The notes under the pieces are model-generated. The model saw only the letters and a list, made by a program, of their open reading frames with translations, was not told where the DNA came from and searched no databases. Positions 8,147-17,031 of a stretch of DNA of 46,747 bases are shown piece after piece. The DNA comes from Aporhodopirellula sallentina SM41. Lineage in GTDB: Bacteria; Planctomycetota; Planctomycetia; Pirellulales; Pirellulaceae. Position 1 is the stretch's first letter, and every line of letters starts with the position of its first letter. The translations under genes and the position numbers were made by a program. The DNA lies in NCBI RefSeq assembly GCF_000346505.1, contig NZ_ANOH01000135.1, forward strand, positions 1-46,747, in the 5' to 3' direction.

Positions 8147-10525
8147 ATGTCAGGCAACTTCGATACGGTTCGTGGTCCATTCTCTCGTCGGCATTTCTTG
8201 CGTTCTTCGGCGGCAGCGGCGACGGTGTTGGGCACGCAATCTCAACTGCTTTCTTCGCTGGTCCTCCAGAGCAACGATGCTCGTGGCGATGAGATCCAAT
8301 ATGATGATCGGAAAGGGGACACGGACCGTTTGAAGCTATGGTACGACCGTCCGGCACAGGTTTGGATGACCGAGGCGCTCCCCATCGGGAACGGCCCACT
8401 CGGTGCGATGCTCTTTGGAGGCACCGAAACCGAACGCATGCAGTTCAACGAAATCAGCCTTTGGTCCGGCGATCGCGTCAACAATGAACTGCTCGGCGAA
8501 ACCCTGGAAGAAGAAGAGCAGAACCTGGGAGCTCATCAGGCGTTTGGGGATGTCTTTATCGATCTCGGACACGCCATGGCGAGCGTCACGAATTATCGCC
8601 GGGAACTCGATATCGATCGTGCGATTCATTCGGTCAGTTATGAATGCGACGGGGTCCAATTCCAACGCACCGCTTTCGCCAGCCATCCCGACGGCGTCAT
8701 CGTCGTGCATCTGACCGCGGATCAGCCGGGTGCGTTGACCGGTCGTGTGCGATTGACGGACATGCATCAGTCAGACATCCAAGCGATCGATGGTGAGTCA
8801 GGGGCATGGAAGCTCGTTTCGGTCGGATCGCTCGACAACGGGTTCGAATACGAGGCTCAGCTCGTCGTGCAATGTGAACAGGGGGCGATTTCTCGCGGCG
8901 AGTCAGCAGACACCGACGCGGCGGACGGGCCGAGTGTTTCGTTTGCAAACTGCGACAGTGTCACGTTGACGCTGTCCGCCGGAACCAACTTCGTGCAAGA
9001 CCATACGAAACAGTGGATCGGGGAGCACCCGCATGCGGCCGTCACCGAGAGAGTCAACGCAGCGACTCAGTTCGGCGTTGACGAATTGATCGTCCGGCAC
9101 GTCGCGGATTATCAGGGACTTTTCCGGCGGTTCTCAGTGAATGTTGGTAAAACGGCTCCCGATAGATTGCGTTTAACCACACTGAAAAGGTTACAGCAGT
9201 ACGCCGACGACGAAGCCAAGGATCCTGATTTGGAGGCGTTGTTCTGTCAGTTCGGCCGTTATCTTCTCATCAGTTGTTCGCGTCCTGGATCGTTGCCTGC
9301 GAACCTGCAGGGAAATTGGAACGACAGCAATCGGCCAGCCTGGGCAGGCGACTACCACTCCAATATCAACTTTGAAATGAACTATTGGCCGGCCGAGCCA
9401 ACGAACCTCGCCGAATGCCATCGCCCGTTCATCGACTACGTTTCGAGTATTCGCGAGGTGAGTGCGGCGAACACGCGGCGTCACTATGGCGACGTTCGCG
9501 GATGGACGCTGCAGACGATGAATAACGCGTGTGGCATTTCTTTTTGGAAGTGGAACCCGCCCGGAAGCGCGTGGTACGCCCAGCACCTCTGGGAGCATTT
9601 CGCGTTCGGACGCGATGTCGAATATCTTCGCTCGACCGCGTATCCCGTGCTGAAAGAGGTAAGCCAGTTTTGGGACGACCACCTGGTTCGTCGAGCCAAC
9701 GGAACATTGGTCACTCCAGACGGATGGTCGCCCGAACATGGTCCGTCGGAAGAGGGCGTCACGTATGACCAGGAAATCGTCTACGACTTGTTCACCAATA
9801 CGATCGAAGCGGCCGACGTCTTGGGAGATGACGAGGAATTTCGTGACCACATCGCAGGGCTGCGACAGAAACTGCTCAAACCCAAAATCGGCAAATGGGG
9901 ACAACTGCAAGAGTGGGAGGAGGACAAAGATGATCCGACCGACGACCATCGGCACGTGTCACACTTATTTGGCCTGCATCCGGGACGTCAAATCACTCGT
10001 TCGAAGACGCCGAAGCTATTTGCAGCCGCGGAGGTTTCCCTCAACGCACGCGGTGACGGTAGCACGGGTTGGAGTCGTGCGTGGAAGATCAACTTTTGGG
10101 CCCGGTTGTGCAACGGCGATCGAGCGTATCGATTGCTTCGCAATCTGATCAATGTCGTTTACAGCACGAAGATGGTTTACGGTGAAAGCGGAGGCGGAGT
10201 TTATCCGAACTTGCTTTGTTCGCATCCGCCGTTTCAAATCGATGGCAACCTTGGCGCGACCGCCGGCTATTGCGAAATGATCGTGCAAAGCCATGCCGAT
10301 GAGATCCGGTTACTGCCGGCATTGCCGAGTTCATGGCCGGACGGTCACGTTCGGGGTTTGCGGGCACGCGGTGGTTTCGAAGTGGACCTCTCGTGGAAGA
10401 ATGGCCAATTGGAAACCGCCTCGATTCGCTCGTCCGCCGGACTGCCCTGCCGCGTGACGTATGGCGAGCAATCATGGGCAGCGGAGATCAAACCCGGCGA
10501 GACACACGTCATCGACGTTGCGTGA
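8147..10525 (+). CDS. GH95 family glycoside hydrolase (alpha-L-fucosidase-like), Tat-exported
   Basis: Predicted to release terminal alpha-1,2-linked L-fucose (some GH95 enzymes act on L-galactose) from glycans outside the cytoplasm. ATG 8147 is preferred to ATG 8123 because it places a Tat signal at residues 13-19 (SRRHFLR) followed by a short hydrophobic stretch. Family hallmarks in order: WMTEALPIGNGPLGAMLFGG, EISLWSG, the catalytic-site segment NINFEMNYWPAEPTNL near residue 406 (the paired Asn residues), the general-acid region TYDQEIVYDLF near 539-545, RHVSHLFGLHPGRQI, GWSRAWKINFWARL, and QIDGNLG near 697 carrying the catalytic Asp. At 792 residues it is full length. It is convergent with the GH2 gene and lies in a cluster of three sugar hydrolases, so a role in polysaccharide degradation is likely. 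Exact substrate unknown. Confidence 0.93.
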   Translation: MSGNFDTVRGPFSRRHFLRSSAAAATVLGTQSQLLSSLVLQSNDARGDEIQYDDRKGDTDRLKLWYDRPAQVWMTEALPIGNGPLGAMLFGGTETERMQFNEISLWSGDRVNNELLGETLEEEEQNLGAHQAFGDVFIDLGHAMASVTNYRRELDIDRAIHSVSYECDGVQFQRTAFASHPDGVIVVHLTADQPGALTGRVRLTDMHQSDIQAIDGESGAWKLVSVGSLDNGFEYEAQLVVQCEQGAISRGESADTDAADGPSVSFANCDSVTLTLSAGTNFVQDHTKQWIGEHPHAAVTERVNAATQFGVDELIVRHVADYQGLFRRFSVNVGKTAPDRLRLTTLKRLQQYADDEAKDPDLEALFCQFGRYLLISCSRPGSLPANLQGNWNDSNRPAWAGDYHSNINFEMNYWPAEPTNLAECHRPFIDYVSSIREVSAANTRRHYGDVRGWTLQTMNNACGISFWKWNPPGSAWYAQHLWEHFAFGRDVEYLRSTAYPVLKEVSQFWDDHLVRRANGTLVTPDGWSPEHGPSEEGVTYDQEIVYDLFTNTIEAADVLGDDEEFRDHIAGLRQKLLKPKIGKWGQLQEWEEDKDDPTDDHRHVSHLFGLHPGRQITRSKTPKLFAAAEVSLNARGDGSTGWSRAWKINFWARLCNGDRAYRLLRNLINVVYSTKMVYGESGGGVYPNLLCSHPPFQIDGNLGATAGYCEMIVQSHADEIRLLPALPSSWPDGHVRGLRARGGFEVDLSWKNGQLETASIRSSAGLPCRVTYGEQSWAAEIKPGETHVIDVA

Positions 10526-10665
10526 ACACCGATCGGTGAAGGTCTGCCGAATCATCGTCTGAGACGCTGCATTTCGCGTGAAGTGGCCCCACGCGATATT
10601 TGCTTCTGACTTCGCCAGAACTCTGGTTTCCGCTCTCGTCGTTATTGTCAGCGCCGTTTTCAAGT

Positions 10666-10750
10666 AGTGGATCTCGTTAAAGATCCTCGTGTGACAAGAT
10701 CCTCCTACAGCAGGCTCCTCATGCAGCGGGATCTTCAACAAGATCCACTA
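10666..10750. repeat. Dispersed palindromic repeat, copy 1 (AGTGGATCT...AGATCCACT)
   Basis: Terminal arms AGTGGATCT and AGATCCACT are perfect inverted repeats, with internal AGATCC / GGATCT units that can form further stems. A second copy lies at 19495-19548 in opposite orientation and shares the CTCATGCAGC-(A/G)GGATCTTC core. Both sit at 3' ends of genes, here between the convergent GH95 and GH2 genes, so it may also act in transcript ends. The 258-bp gap 10526-10783 holds nothing else recognised. Confidence 0.75.
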
Positions 10751-10783
10751 CCGCCTACCCGAAAGCCTTGCTGCGTTGGAAAG

Positions 10784-13318
10784 CTAGCGGGGATCTGCTG
10801 CAGTTACGCTAATCTGGCATTGGACGGTTGGCATGTCCTCGGCCGTTGCTGTGAGCACGATGTCTCCGGGGTCACCGGTTTCGGCAACGATGGCGAGGGC
10901 CAAACCATTGAAGGTCGTGATGACGTTCGATTGGAAGCTTTCGTGGCTCATCGGGTCACCGTTGCCAGTCGCGAGTAAACGTCCGGGCCCTTCGATCTTC
11001 AGCGAGATTTTCGTCGCTGCGTGTGGGACAAAGTTTCCCTGGGCATCGAGCACGCGAAGGGTCACGTAGGACAGTTGCCGGGTGTTGGCATCGAGTTCGG
11101 TTCGATCGGGGGTCGCCGAGAACGAATTGGCATCACCGGCCGTGTGAGTCACCGTGGTGCGTACGACTTTGCCGTTCTTCGTCGCGACAGCTTTCAGTTC
11201 ACCGGGTTGGTAAGGAACGAGCCACTGCATGTGCATGTCGTTTTCTTCTGTGAATCCGCGTGTGCCCAACGACTGCCCGTTCAAGAACAACTCGACGCTA
11301 TCGCAATTGGTGTAACACCAAACCGGAATCGTGGTGCCTTCTTTCCCAGGCCATGTCCAATGCGGCAACAAGTGGACCATTGGTTCGTCGGTCCATTGGC
11401 TTTGGTAGAAGTAGTAGGTGTCTTTGGGGAAGTTGCAAAGATCGATGATTCCAAAGTTGCCCAACACTCGCGGCCATCCGCCAGACTCGCCGATGTAGTC
11501 AAAACCCGTCCAACGGAATTCGCCGGCGACAAACGGCAGCGTCTTGGTCAATCGCCAGGAATCGCGAGCACTGATCCGAACGCCTGCGTTGTCGTAGGAG
11601 GACTCATACCGACCGTGTGTTTCGGTGAAGACTTCCGCAGGGGTCAGGTGTGGAGGTTGAGTTTGTTTTTCGCGATACCGAGTGTGGGTTCGGTACTCGC
11701 CGCGGGTTTGCAGCGTGTGAGGCACTTCGGACGCGTAGATGAAACGATTGGGGTACTGTTCATGATCGGCTTCGTATTGGTAGCACGACCGGCCGCCTCC
11801 GTTGTACCCGACCAAATCGAGCATCTCGGCAAAGCCTGACTCGTTCGCTCCGGCGATGAAGTTGCAACCGACGGTTACCGGACGGGTTGGATCGAGTTGG
11901 TGGCACAGATCGCTCATGCGTTTGACCGTTTCCAATTCGCCGTGTTTCTGAGCCTCGGGGAGTTCGTTGCCGATGCTCCACATGATGACCGACGGGTGAT
12001 TGCGGTCTCGCATCAAGTGGTCCGTAAGATCGATCTCCTGCCATTGATCGATGTAAGACGCGTAACCTTGTTTCGAACGACGGCCGCAGACGAGTTTGCC
12101 GTCTTCGAATCCCCATCCGAAACGCCACTTGTCGAACGTTTCGTTCACAACGAGGAACCCAATTCGGTCGCATATTTCGAGTAGTTCCGGCGGCGGCGGA
12201 TTGTGAGCCGTGCGAATCGCGTTGCAGCCCATCTCTTTGAGCATCCACAAACGGCGTTCGAGTGCGTCGTCCCACAACGCCCCACCGAGCGGTCCGAGAT
12301 CATCATGGTTGCAAACACCTAAGAACAACATGCTTTCGCCGTTGAGGAAGAACCCCTCGTTGGGATCGAAACGCATCTCCCGAACACCAAACGTCGTTTC
12401 ATATTGGTCCGCAACTCGTTTCGTGCCTTTAGAGGAGTCGTCGCAGATCAACTCGGTTTTCATCACGTAGAGGTTGGGCGATTGCGGCGACCATAGCTCA
12501 GGGGTGGGAAGTTGGATTGTCTGCGAAACGACTTTGGTTTCGCCCTCGCCAACCATCACGGTGTCAGTTCCGCTCGCGACGACGTTTCCACCGTCGTCGA
12601 CGATCTTCTGTTTCACTTCCACCGAGGTCGCCGAGTCGCCTGTGTTGCTGACCGATGTTTTGATGGAAACGTCCGCCGCCGTCGCGGTGATGTTCGGCGT
12701 GGCGATTTGGGTTCCCCACTGAGCAACATGAATCTTGCTCGTGGTTGTCAACCAGACGTGCCGATAGATCCCCGAGCCGGTGTACCACCGAGATGACGGT
12801 TGCTTCGCGTTGTCGACCCGCACCTCCAAAACATTTTCTCCGTTCGGGTTGAGGTAGGGCGTCAGGTCATAGTGAAAGCTGATGTATCCGTACGGGCGGA
12901 CACCGAGGCTGTGACCGTTGATCCAGACCTCGCTGTTCATGTACACGCCGTCGAAGCAAATCGAAACGCATTCGTCGGACAGCTCCTTCGACAGTTCGAA
13001 CGATTTGCGGTACCAACCAATTCCACCGGGGAGGTAGCCGCCCGGTCCACCGCTCGGGTTCGACTTTTCGAACGGGCCTTCGATGCCAAAATCATGCGGC
13101 AGGTCAATGGGAATCCATCCGGTTTGATCGAGACGTTTTTGTTCGAAGGTATTGCCGTCGAGTTCGCCGTGATGAAACGACCATCCGCGATCAAAGTTCA
13201 CACGGTCTCGCGGACTGTCTTTCGCCTCCGCCGTGGCGGCGAGAATGCAGGATAAGGCTGCGAAGAACACCGTTTGCGCACATGAAATGCGTTGGAAAGT
13301 TGTGTGTCGGGTCGGCAT
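10784..13318 (-). CDS. GH2 family glycoside hydrolase (beta-galactosidase-like), secreted
   Basis: 844-residue exported hydrolase, likely removing beta-linked galactose or a related sugar. The N-terminus (RISCAQTVFFAALSCILAATAEA) is a Sec signal peptide. Then come the GH2 sugar-binding domain (WSFHHGELDG, GIGWYRKSFELS, DGVYMNSEVWINGHSLG, RPYGYISFHYDLTPYL), an immunoglobulin-like domain, and the TIM barrel with acid/base Glu in MWSIGNELPE (~450) and the probable nucleophile in IYASEVPH (~530), plus GEFRWTGFDYIGE (~600). The C-terminus matches DUF4982-type (PVWCYTNCDSVELFLNGQSLG) and a Big-like domain with GPGRLLATGNGDP. Bacteroidetes-type polysaccharide-degrading GH2 enzymes have the same order. 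Divergent from the GH78 gene across a 728-bp gap. The sugar specificity is not provable from sequence; beta-glucuronidase activity is an alternative. Confidence 0.92.
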   Translation of the reverse strand: MPTRHTTFQRISCAQTVFFAALSCILAATAEAKDSPRDRVNFDRGWSFHHGELDGNTFEQKRLDQTGWIPIDLPHDFGIEGPFEKSNPSGGPGGYLPGGIGWYRKSFELSKELSDECVSICFDGVYMNSEVWINGHSLGVRPYGYISFHYDLTPYLNPNGENVLEVRVDNAKQPSSRWYTGSGIYRHVWLTTTSKIHVAQWGTQIATPNITATAADVSIKTSVSNTGDSATSVEVKQKIVDDGGNVVASGTDTVMVGEGETKVVSQTIQLPTPELWSPQSPNLYVMKTELICDDSSKGTKRVADQYETTFGVREMRFDPNEGFFLNGESMLFLGVCNHDDLGPLGGALWDDALERRLWMLKEMGCNAIRTAHNPPPPELLEICDRIGFLVVNETFDKWRFGWGFEDGKLVCGRRSKQGYASYIDQWQEIDLTDHLMRDRNHPSVIMWSIGNELPEAQKHGELETVKRMSDLCHQLDPTRPVTVGCNFIAGANESGFAEMLDLVGYNGGGRSCYQYEADHEQYPNRFIYASEVPHTLQTRGEYRTHTRYREKQTQPPHLTPAEVFTETHGRYESSYDNAGVRISARDSWRLTKTLPFVAGEFRWTGFDYIGESGGWPRVLGNFGIIDLCNFPKDTYYFYQSQWTDEPMVHLLPHWTWPGKEGTTIPVWCYTNCDSVELFLNGQSLGTRGFTEENDMHMQWLVPYQPGELKAVATKNGKVVRTTVTHTAGDANSFSATPDRTELDANTRQLSYVTLRVLDAQGNFVPHAATKISLKIEGPGRLLATGNGDPMSHESFQSNVITTFNGLALAIVAETGDPGDIVLTATAEDMPTVQCQISVTAADPR

Positions 13319-14046
13319 GTTGCGTCTCGTGGAAACGTTCGGAAGGTTTGGCGATGTTAATCGTTGCGAGGATTAAAGACAGAAGGCTGTCAAAAGATTG
13401 TCACCTAAAAACATCATAATGATTTTGAGTGAGATTCGATGTGCTCGTGGCGTCCATGGGAGAGCGTAGTGCGCATAAGGATTGCAAGCAGGTTGATTGA
13501 GGTTCGTGCTGCGAATGGTAGCGGTGCGTTCGAGGCGAATTGATGGCTGTCCGAAAGCCGCGGCAAACCAATGAGCCGTCAGGCGTTCGCCCCGGTTTTC
13601 CTGAACAAAATGCGGCAAACGCTGATCGGCGAACCTATGTTCGGATAGGCACTTAGGTTCGCGTTAGGTCGCAATGTGCTTGATAGGGCGTTGTGGCGAC
13701 GTGCACGGCATATTGATGTGAAACGCAAACGCGAATCGACGGAAAATTGAGCTGCAGAGGTGTTCGAACGGGTTCGATGACGCGGTGCTGTGTGGTTGCC
13801 GAGAACTGTATGGCTGGCTGAGAAACGATGATTGGTTTGATACGTTGGCGAATTATCATGTCGTTTGCAATTCAGGAACCGTTAAAGGTTTTGGATGACA
13901 CCTTGATCGGTGTATAAGAGATGATCGCAACATAAGAACGTCGCAGGGTTCTATGTGCGTCATGTTTATTGCATAGAATGTCAATGCGTGTTTCAGTGTT
14001 TCAACGTGCGATGTTCTGGCGTTTCCCGGGTGAGAATAGGATCGAC
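13319..14046. promoter_or_regulatory. Long divergent regulatory gap between GH2 and GH78 genes
   Basis: 728 bp without a supportable gene between two divergent hydrolase genes, so promoters and any operator for both must lie here. A hairpin with perfect 8-bp arms CGAACCTA (13630-13637) and TAGGTTCG (13654-13661) is visible. The stretch looks more AT-rich than the genes, especially 13380-13430 and 13850-13975. No specific binding site can be named. Confidence 0.45.
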
Positions 14047-16905
14047 ATGATTTTTCGAGTGCTTGTTATTGTTGTCACGTGCCTCGCGATGGTGTCATCC
14101 GATGTGTATGCGTTGACGCCGGTGGGTTTGAAGGCGAACGGGCAAACGAACCCGATCGGCACGTCGTCAGCACCGTTGCTGTCCTGGCGATGTGAAGTGG
14201 CGACGGATAGCGGCGAGCGTGGACTGTATCAATCCGCGTGGCGGGTTCTCGTGGCGAGTTCGCCCGAGTTGCTTTCTGAAGGAACGGGTGACCTATGGGA
14301 TTCCGGAAAGGTGCCCGCGAGTCGTTTATCGCAGGTTCGCTACAGCGGCGAGCCTCTCGTTGCCGGTCAACGTTGCTATTGGAAGGTCGGGTGCTGGGTA
14401 ACGAAGACTCCCGACGCTGCGAACGGGGCAAACACCACGGATGACACGCCAACATGGAGTGGCGTGGCGTCGTGGGAGGTGGCTCCGGTCACGCCGGCAG
14501 ATTGGAAGGGGGCGACGTGGATCGACGATGGTCAACCGCTGCCCGAGAACGACGCTGCGTTTTACGATCTCGACCCGGCACCGAGGCTGCGTCATGAATT
14601 CGTGATGAGCAAACCGATTGCCTCGGCGCGATTGCACATCGCGGGGCTCGGTTACTACACCGCGTCGGTCAACGGCGAGCGTGTCGGGGATCACGAACTT
14701 GATAGCGTTTGGACCGAGTTTGGCCAGCGGATTCTTTTCAGTTCATTTGATGTGACCGAGCAAGTTCAGCGAGGTGAAAACTGCATCGCAATGGAGTTGG
14801 GCAACGGTTGGTTCAATCCGTTGCCGCTGCGGATGTGGGGGCATCGCAATATTCGAAAAAGTATCGAGACGGGACGACCGCGCGCGATCGCATGCTTAGT
14901 CGTTGAGCATGACGATGAGACGCAGTCGGTGATCACGACCGACGGCGATTGGAAGTGGAAGCCGGGGCCGACGGTGTTCAACAGTGTTTATCTCGGAGAA
15001 ATTCGAGACGCTCGATTGGAGCAAACGGGTTGGGACGAGGTCGGATCGGAAGGCTCCGGTTGGAAGTCCGTGCGGGTGGTCGATGCACCGCTCGAGCCGT
15101 TGACGCCGATGGTGACACCACCAATCCGCGCCGGCAAACCGATTGACCCGGTTGCGATCACTTCGCCGAAACCCGGCGTTCAGATTGTGGACTTCGGTGA
15201 GAATTTCACAGGCGTTCCCGAAGTGTCATTGCACGCGCCGGCCGGTACTGAGTTGCGGTTTCGTTTTGGCGAGTTGTTGTATCCGGACGGAACATTGAAT
15301 CCCATGACCAGCGTTTGTGGTCAGATCAAAGGAAATCGCAAGCTCGCTGATGGAACGGTGGTGCCGAAAGGTGGACCGGGAGCACCCGAGTTCGCTTGGC
15401 AAGAGGATCGTTACAGTTGCCGAGGTGCGGAAACGGAAGTGTTTCGTCCGAAGTTCACGTTTCATGGTTTCCGATTCATGGAGGTCACTGGTCTACCGGA
15501 GTCGGCTGCTGCAGGGTTTTCAGTGGACGACATCACAGGCTTTCCACTGCGCAGCGACTTGCAATCGACTGGCGAGTTTGCGTGCTCCAACGAAAGACTC
15601 AACGAAATTCAAAAGACGACACGTCGCACTTTCTTGGCGAATGTCGTCGGCGTGCAATCGGATTGCCCGCACCGAGAACGTTTCGGCTATGGCGGTGATA
15701 TCGCCGCGACGAGCGAAGCGTTTTTGATGAATTTTGACATGTCGGGCTTCTATGCCAAAACGGTACGCGACTGGGCAGACGCGGCTCGGCCTGACGGCAA
15801 TTTGACGGATACCGCGCCGTTTGTCGGGATCAACTACTGCGGCGTGGGGTGGGCGATGGCGCATCCGTTGTTGATCGAGCAACTCTATCGTCACTACGGC
15901 GATGCGTCGCTCGTCGAGGAGCAGTTGCCGGTCGCGATGAAGTGGTTGGAGTTGGAGAACGCGGGACGCAAGAACGGACTCGTGGTCAAGGGGCTCGGGG
16001 ATCACGAGGCGCTCACGCGATCGGGAGGTCCGGTCATCACGACGGCGATGTTCGTCGATGCGGCTCGACGCATTGCCCGCCTTTCTCGGATCGTCGGACG
16101 AGAAGACGATGCGAAACGCTGCGACGAGATGGCGGACGACGCCGCGCACCATTGGGCCGATGCTTACTTAGATCCCGAAACGGGAACAGTCGACGATGGA
16201 TCGCAAACCCGTCAATCGTTGGCGCTCGGGTTCGGTGTCGCTCCCGATGCGAGTCGTGATCGAATCTTCGATCGCATGGTTTCCGCGGTCGAGGATCCTA
16301 TCGAGCTGAAGCACCCTGGTGGCGGCAAGGCATCGGGGGCTTATCTGACGACCGGGATCTTCGGAACGAGAATGTTGATGGAACAGTTGTCCGCGAACGG
16401 ACGCAGCGATCTCGCATACCGAATCGCGAGTCGCAACACGTTTCCGTCGTGGGGATGGATGCTCGAAAACGACGCGACGACTTTGTGGGAGCATTGGGCG
16501 GGAAGCGATGGAACGTTCTCGAACAACCATCCGATGTTCGGATCCGTTTCGGCGTGGTTCTTTCGTTGGCTCGGTGGGATCCAGGTCGCTCCCGACGCGG
16601 TCGGTTCGGACCGAATCAGCATCCGGCCACAGTTTGCGTCGGGGCTGACCTGGGTTCGCTGTTCGCATAAGACGGTTCGTGGATTGATCGAATCGAATTG
16701 GCGCGTGGATGGCGAGTCGGCTGAGTTGGAAGTGAGAGTTCCGGTAGATACGACGGCCGAGATTGAGTTCCCGGCGGGGACGTTGGCGGTGCGCGAAAGC
16801 GGCGTGTCGCTGGAGGAGTCGGCCGGATGCGATGTGCTGACGCCAGGCCGGCGAGTTCGGGTCGGCAGCGGCGTGTATCAGTTCCAACTCGAGCGGACCC
16901 CGTAG
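14047..16905 (+). CDS. GH78 family alpha-L-rhamnosidase-like protein, secreted
   Basis: Predicted to hydrolyse terminal alpha-L-rhamnose. An in-frame TTG (13969) and ATG (13978) lie upstream, but ATG 14047 has AATAGGA before it and gives a clean signal peptide (MIFRVLVIVVTCLAMVSSDVYA). Domains in order: an N-terminal fibronectin-like domain (LTPVGLKANGQTNPIG, LLSWRCEV), the rhamnosidase N domain (ARLHIAGLGYYTASVNGERVGDHELD), a concanavalin-like domain (GVQIVDFGENFTGVPEVSL), the (alpha/alpha)6 catalytic domain with SDCPHRERFGYGGD near residue 537 and TLWEHWAG near 812 (the Glu residues expected for inverting catalysis), and a C-terminal beta domain. The usual family motif is DCPQRDERLGW, so this copy is one residue shorter there but keeps the Glu. 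952 residues, normal for GH78. Confidence 0.93.
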   Translation: MIFRVLVIVVTCLAMVSSDVYALTPVGLKANGQTNPIGTSSAPLLSWRCEVATDSGERGLYQSAWRVLVASSPELLSEGTGDLWDSGKVPASRLSQVRYSGEPLVAGQRCYWKVGCWVTKTPDAANGANTTDDTPTWSGVASWEVAPVTPADWKGATWIDDGQPLPENDAAFYDLDPAPRLRHEFVMSKPIASARLHIAGLGYYTASVNGERVGDHELDSVWTEFGQRILFSSFDVTEQVQRGENCIAMELGNGWFNPLPLRMWGHRNIRKSIETGRPRAIACLVVEHDDETQSVITTDGDWKWKPGPTVFNSVYLGEIRDARLEQTGWDEVGSEGSGWKSVRVVDAPLEPLTPMVTPPIRAGKPIDPVAITSPKPGVQIVDFGENFTGVPEVSLHAPAGTELRFRFGELLYPDGTLNPMTSVCGQIKGNRKLADGTVVPKGGPGAPEFAWQEDRYSCRGAETEVFRPKFTFHGFRFMEVTGLPESAAAGFSVDDITGFPLRSDLQSTGEFACSNERLNEIQKTTRRTFLANVVGVQSDCPHRERFGYGGDIAATSEAFLMNFDMSGFYAKTVRDWADAARPDGNLTDTAPFVGINYCGVGWAMAHPLLIEQLYRHYGDASLVEEQLPVAMKWLELENAGRKNGLVVKGLGDHEALTRSGGPVITTAMFVDAARRIARLSRIVGREDDAKRCDEMADDAAHHWADAYLDPETGTVDDGSQTRQSLALGFGVAPDASRDRIFDRMVSAVEDPIELKHPGGGKASGAYLTTGIFGTRMLMEQLSANGRSDLAYRIASRNTFPSWGWMLENDATTLWEHWAGSDGTFSNNHPMFGSVSAWFFRWLGGIQVAPDAVGSDRISIRPQFASGLTWVRCSHKTVRGLIESNWRVDGESAELEVRVPVDTTAEIEFPAGTLAVRESGVSLEESAGCDVLTPGRRVRVGSGVYQFQLERTP

Positions 16906-17031
16906 CGTCTAGTTCGTTTGACGATGTGCGGGCGTCGTTCGAAGCGAGCCCGAAGTCTGATGCCATTGGCTCGCGGGGCGGGGCCGCGGCAAGGTGGCGG
17001 GGGACGAAGTGGCGGGGGCTACGCGGACTGA

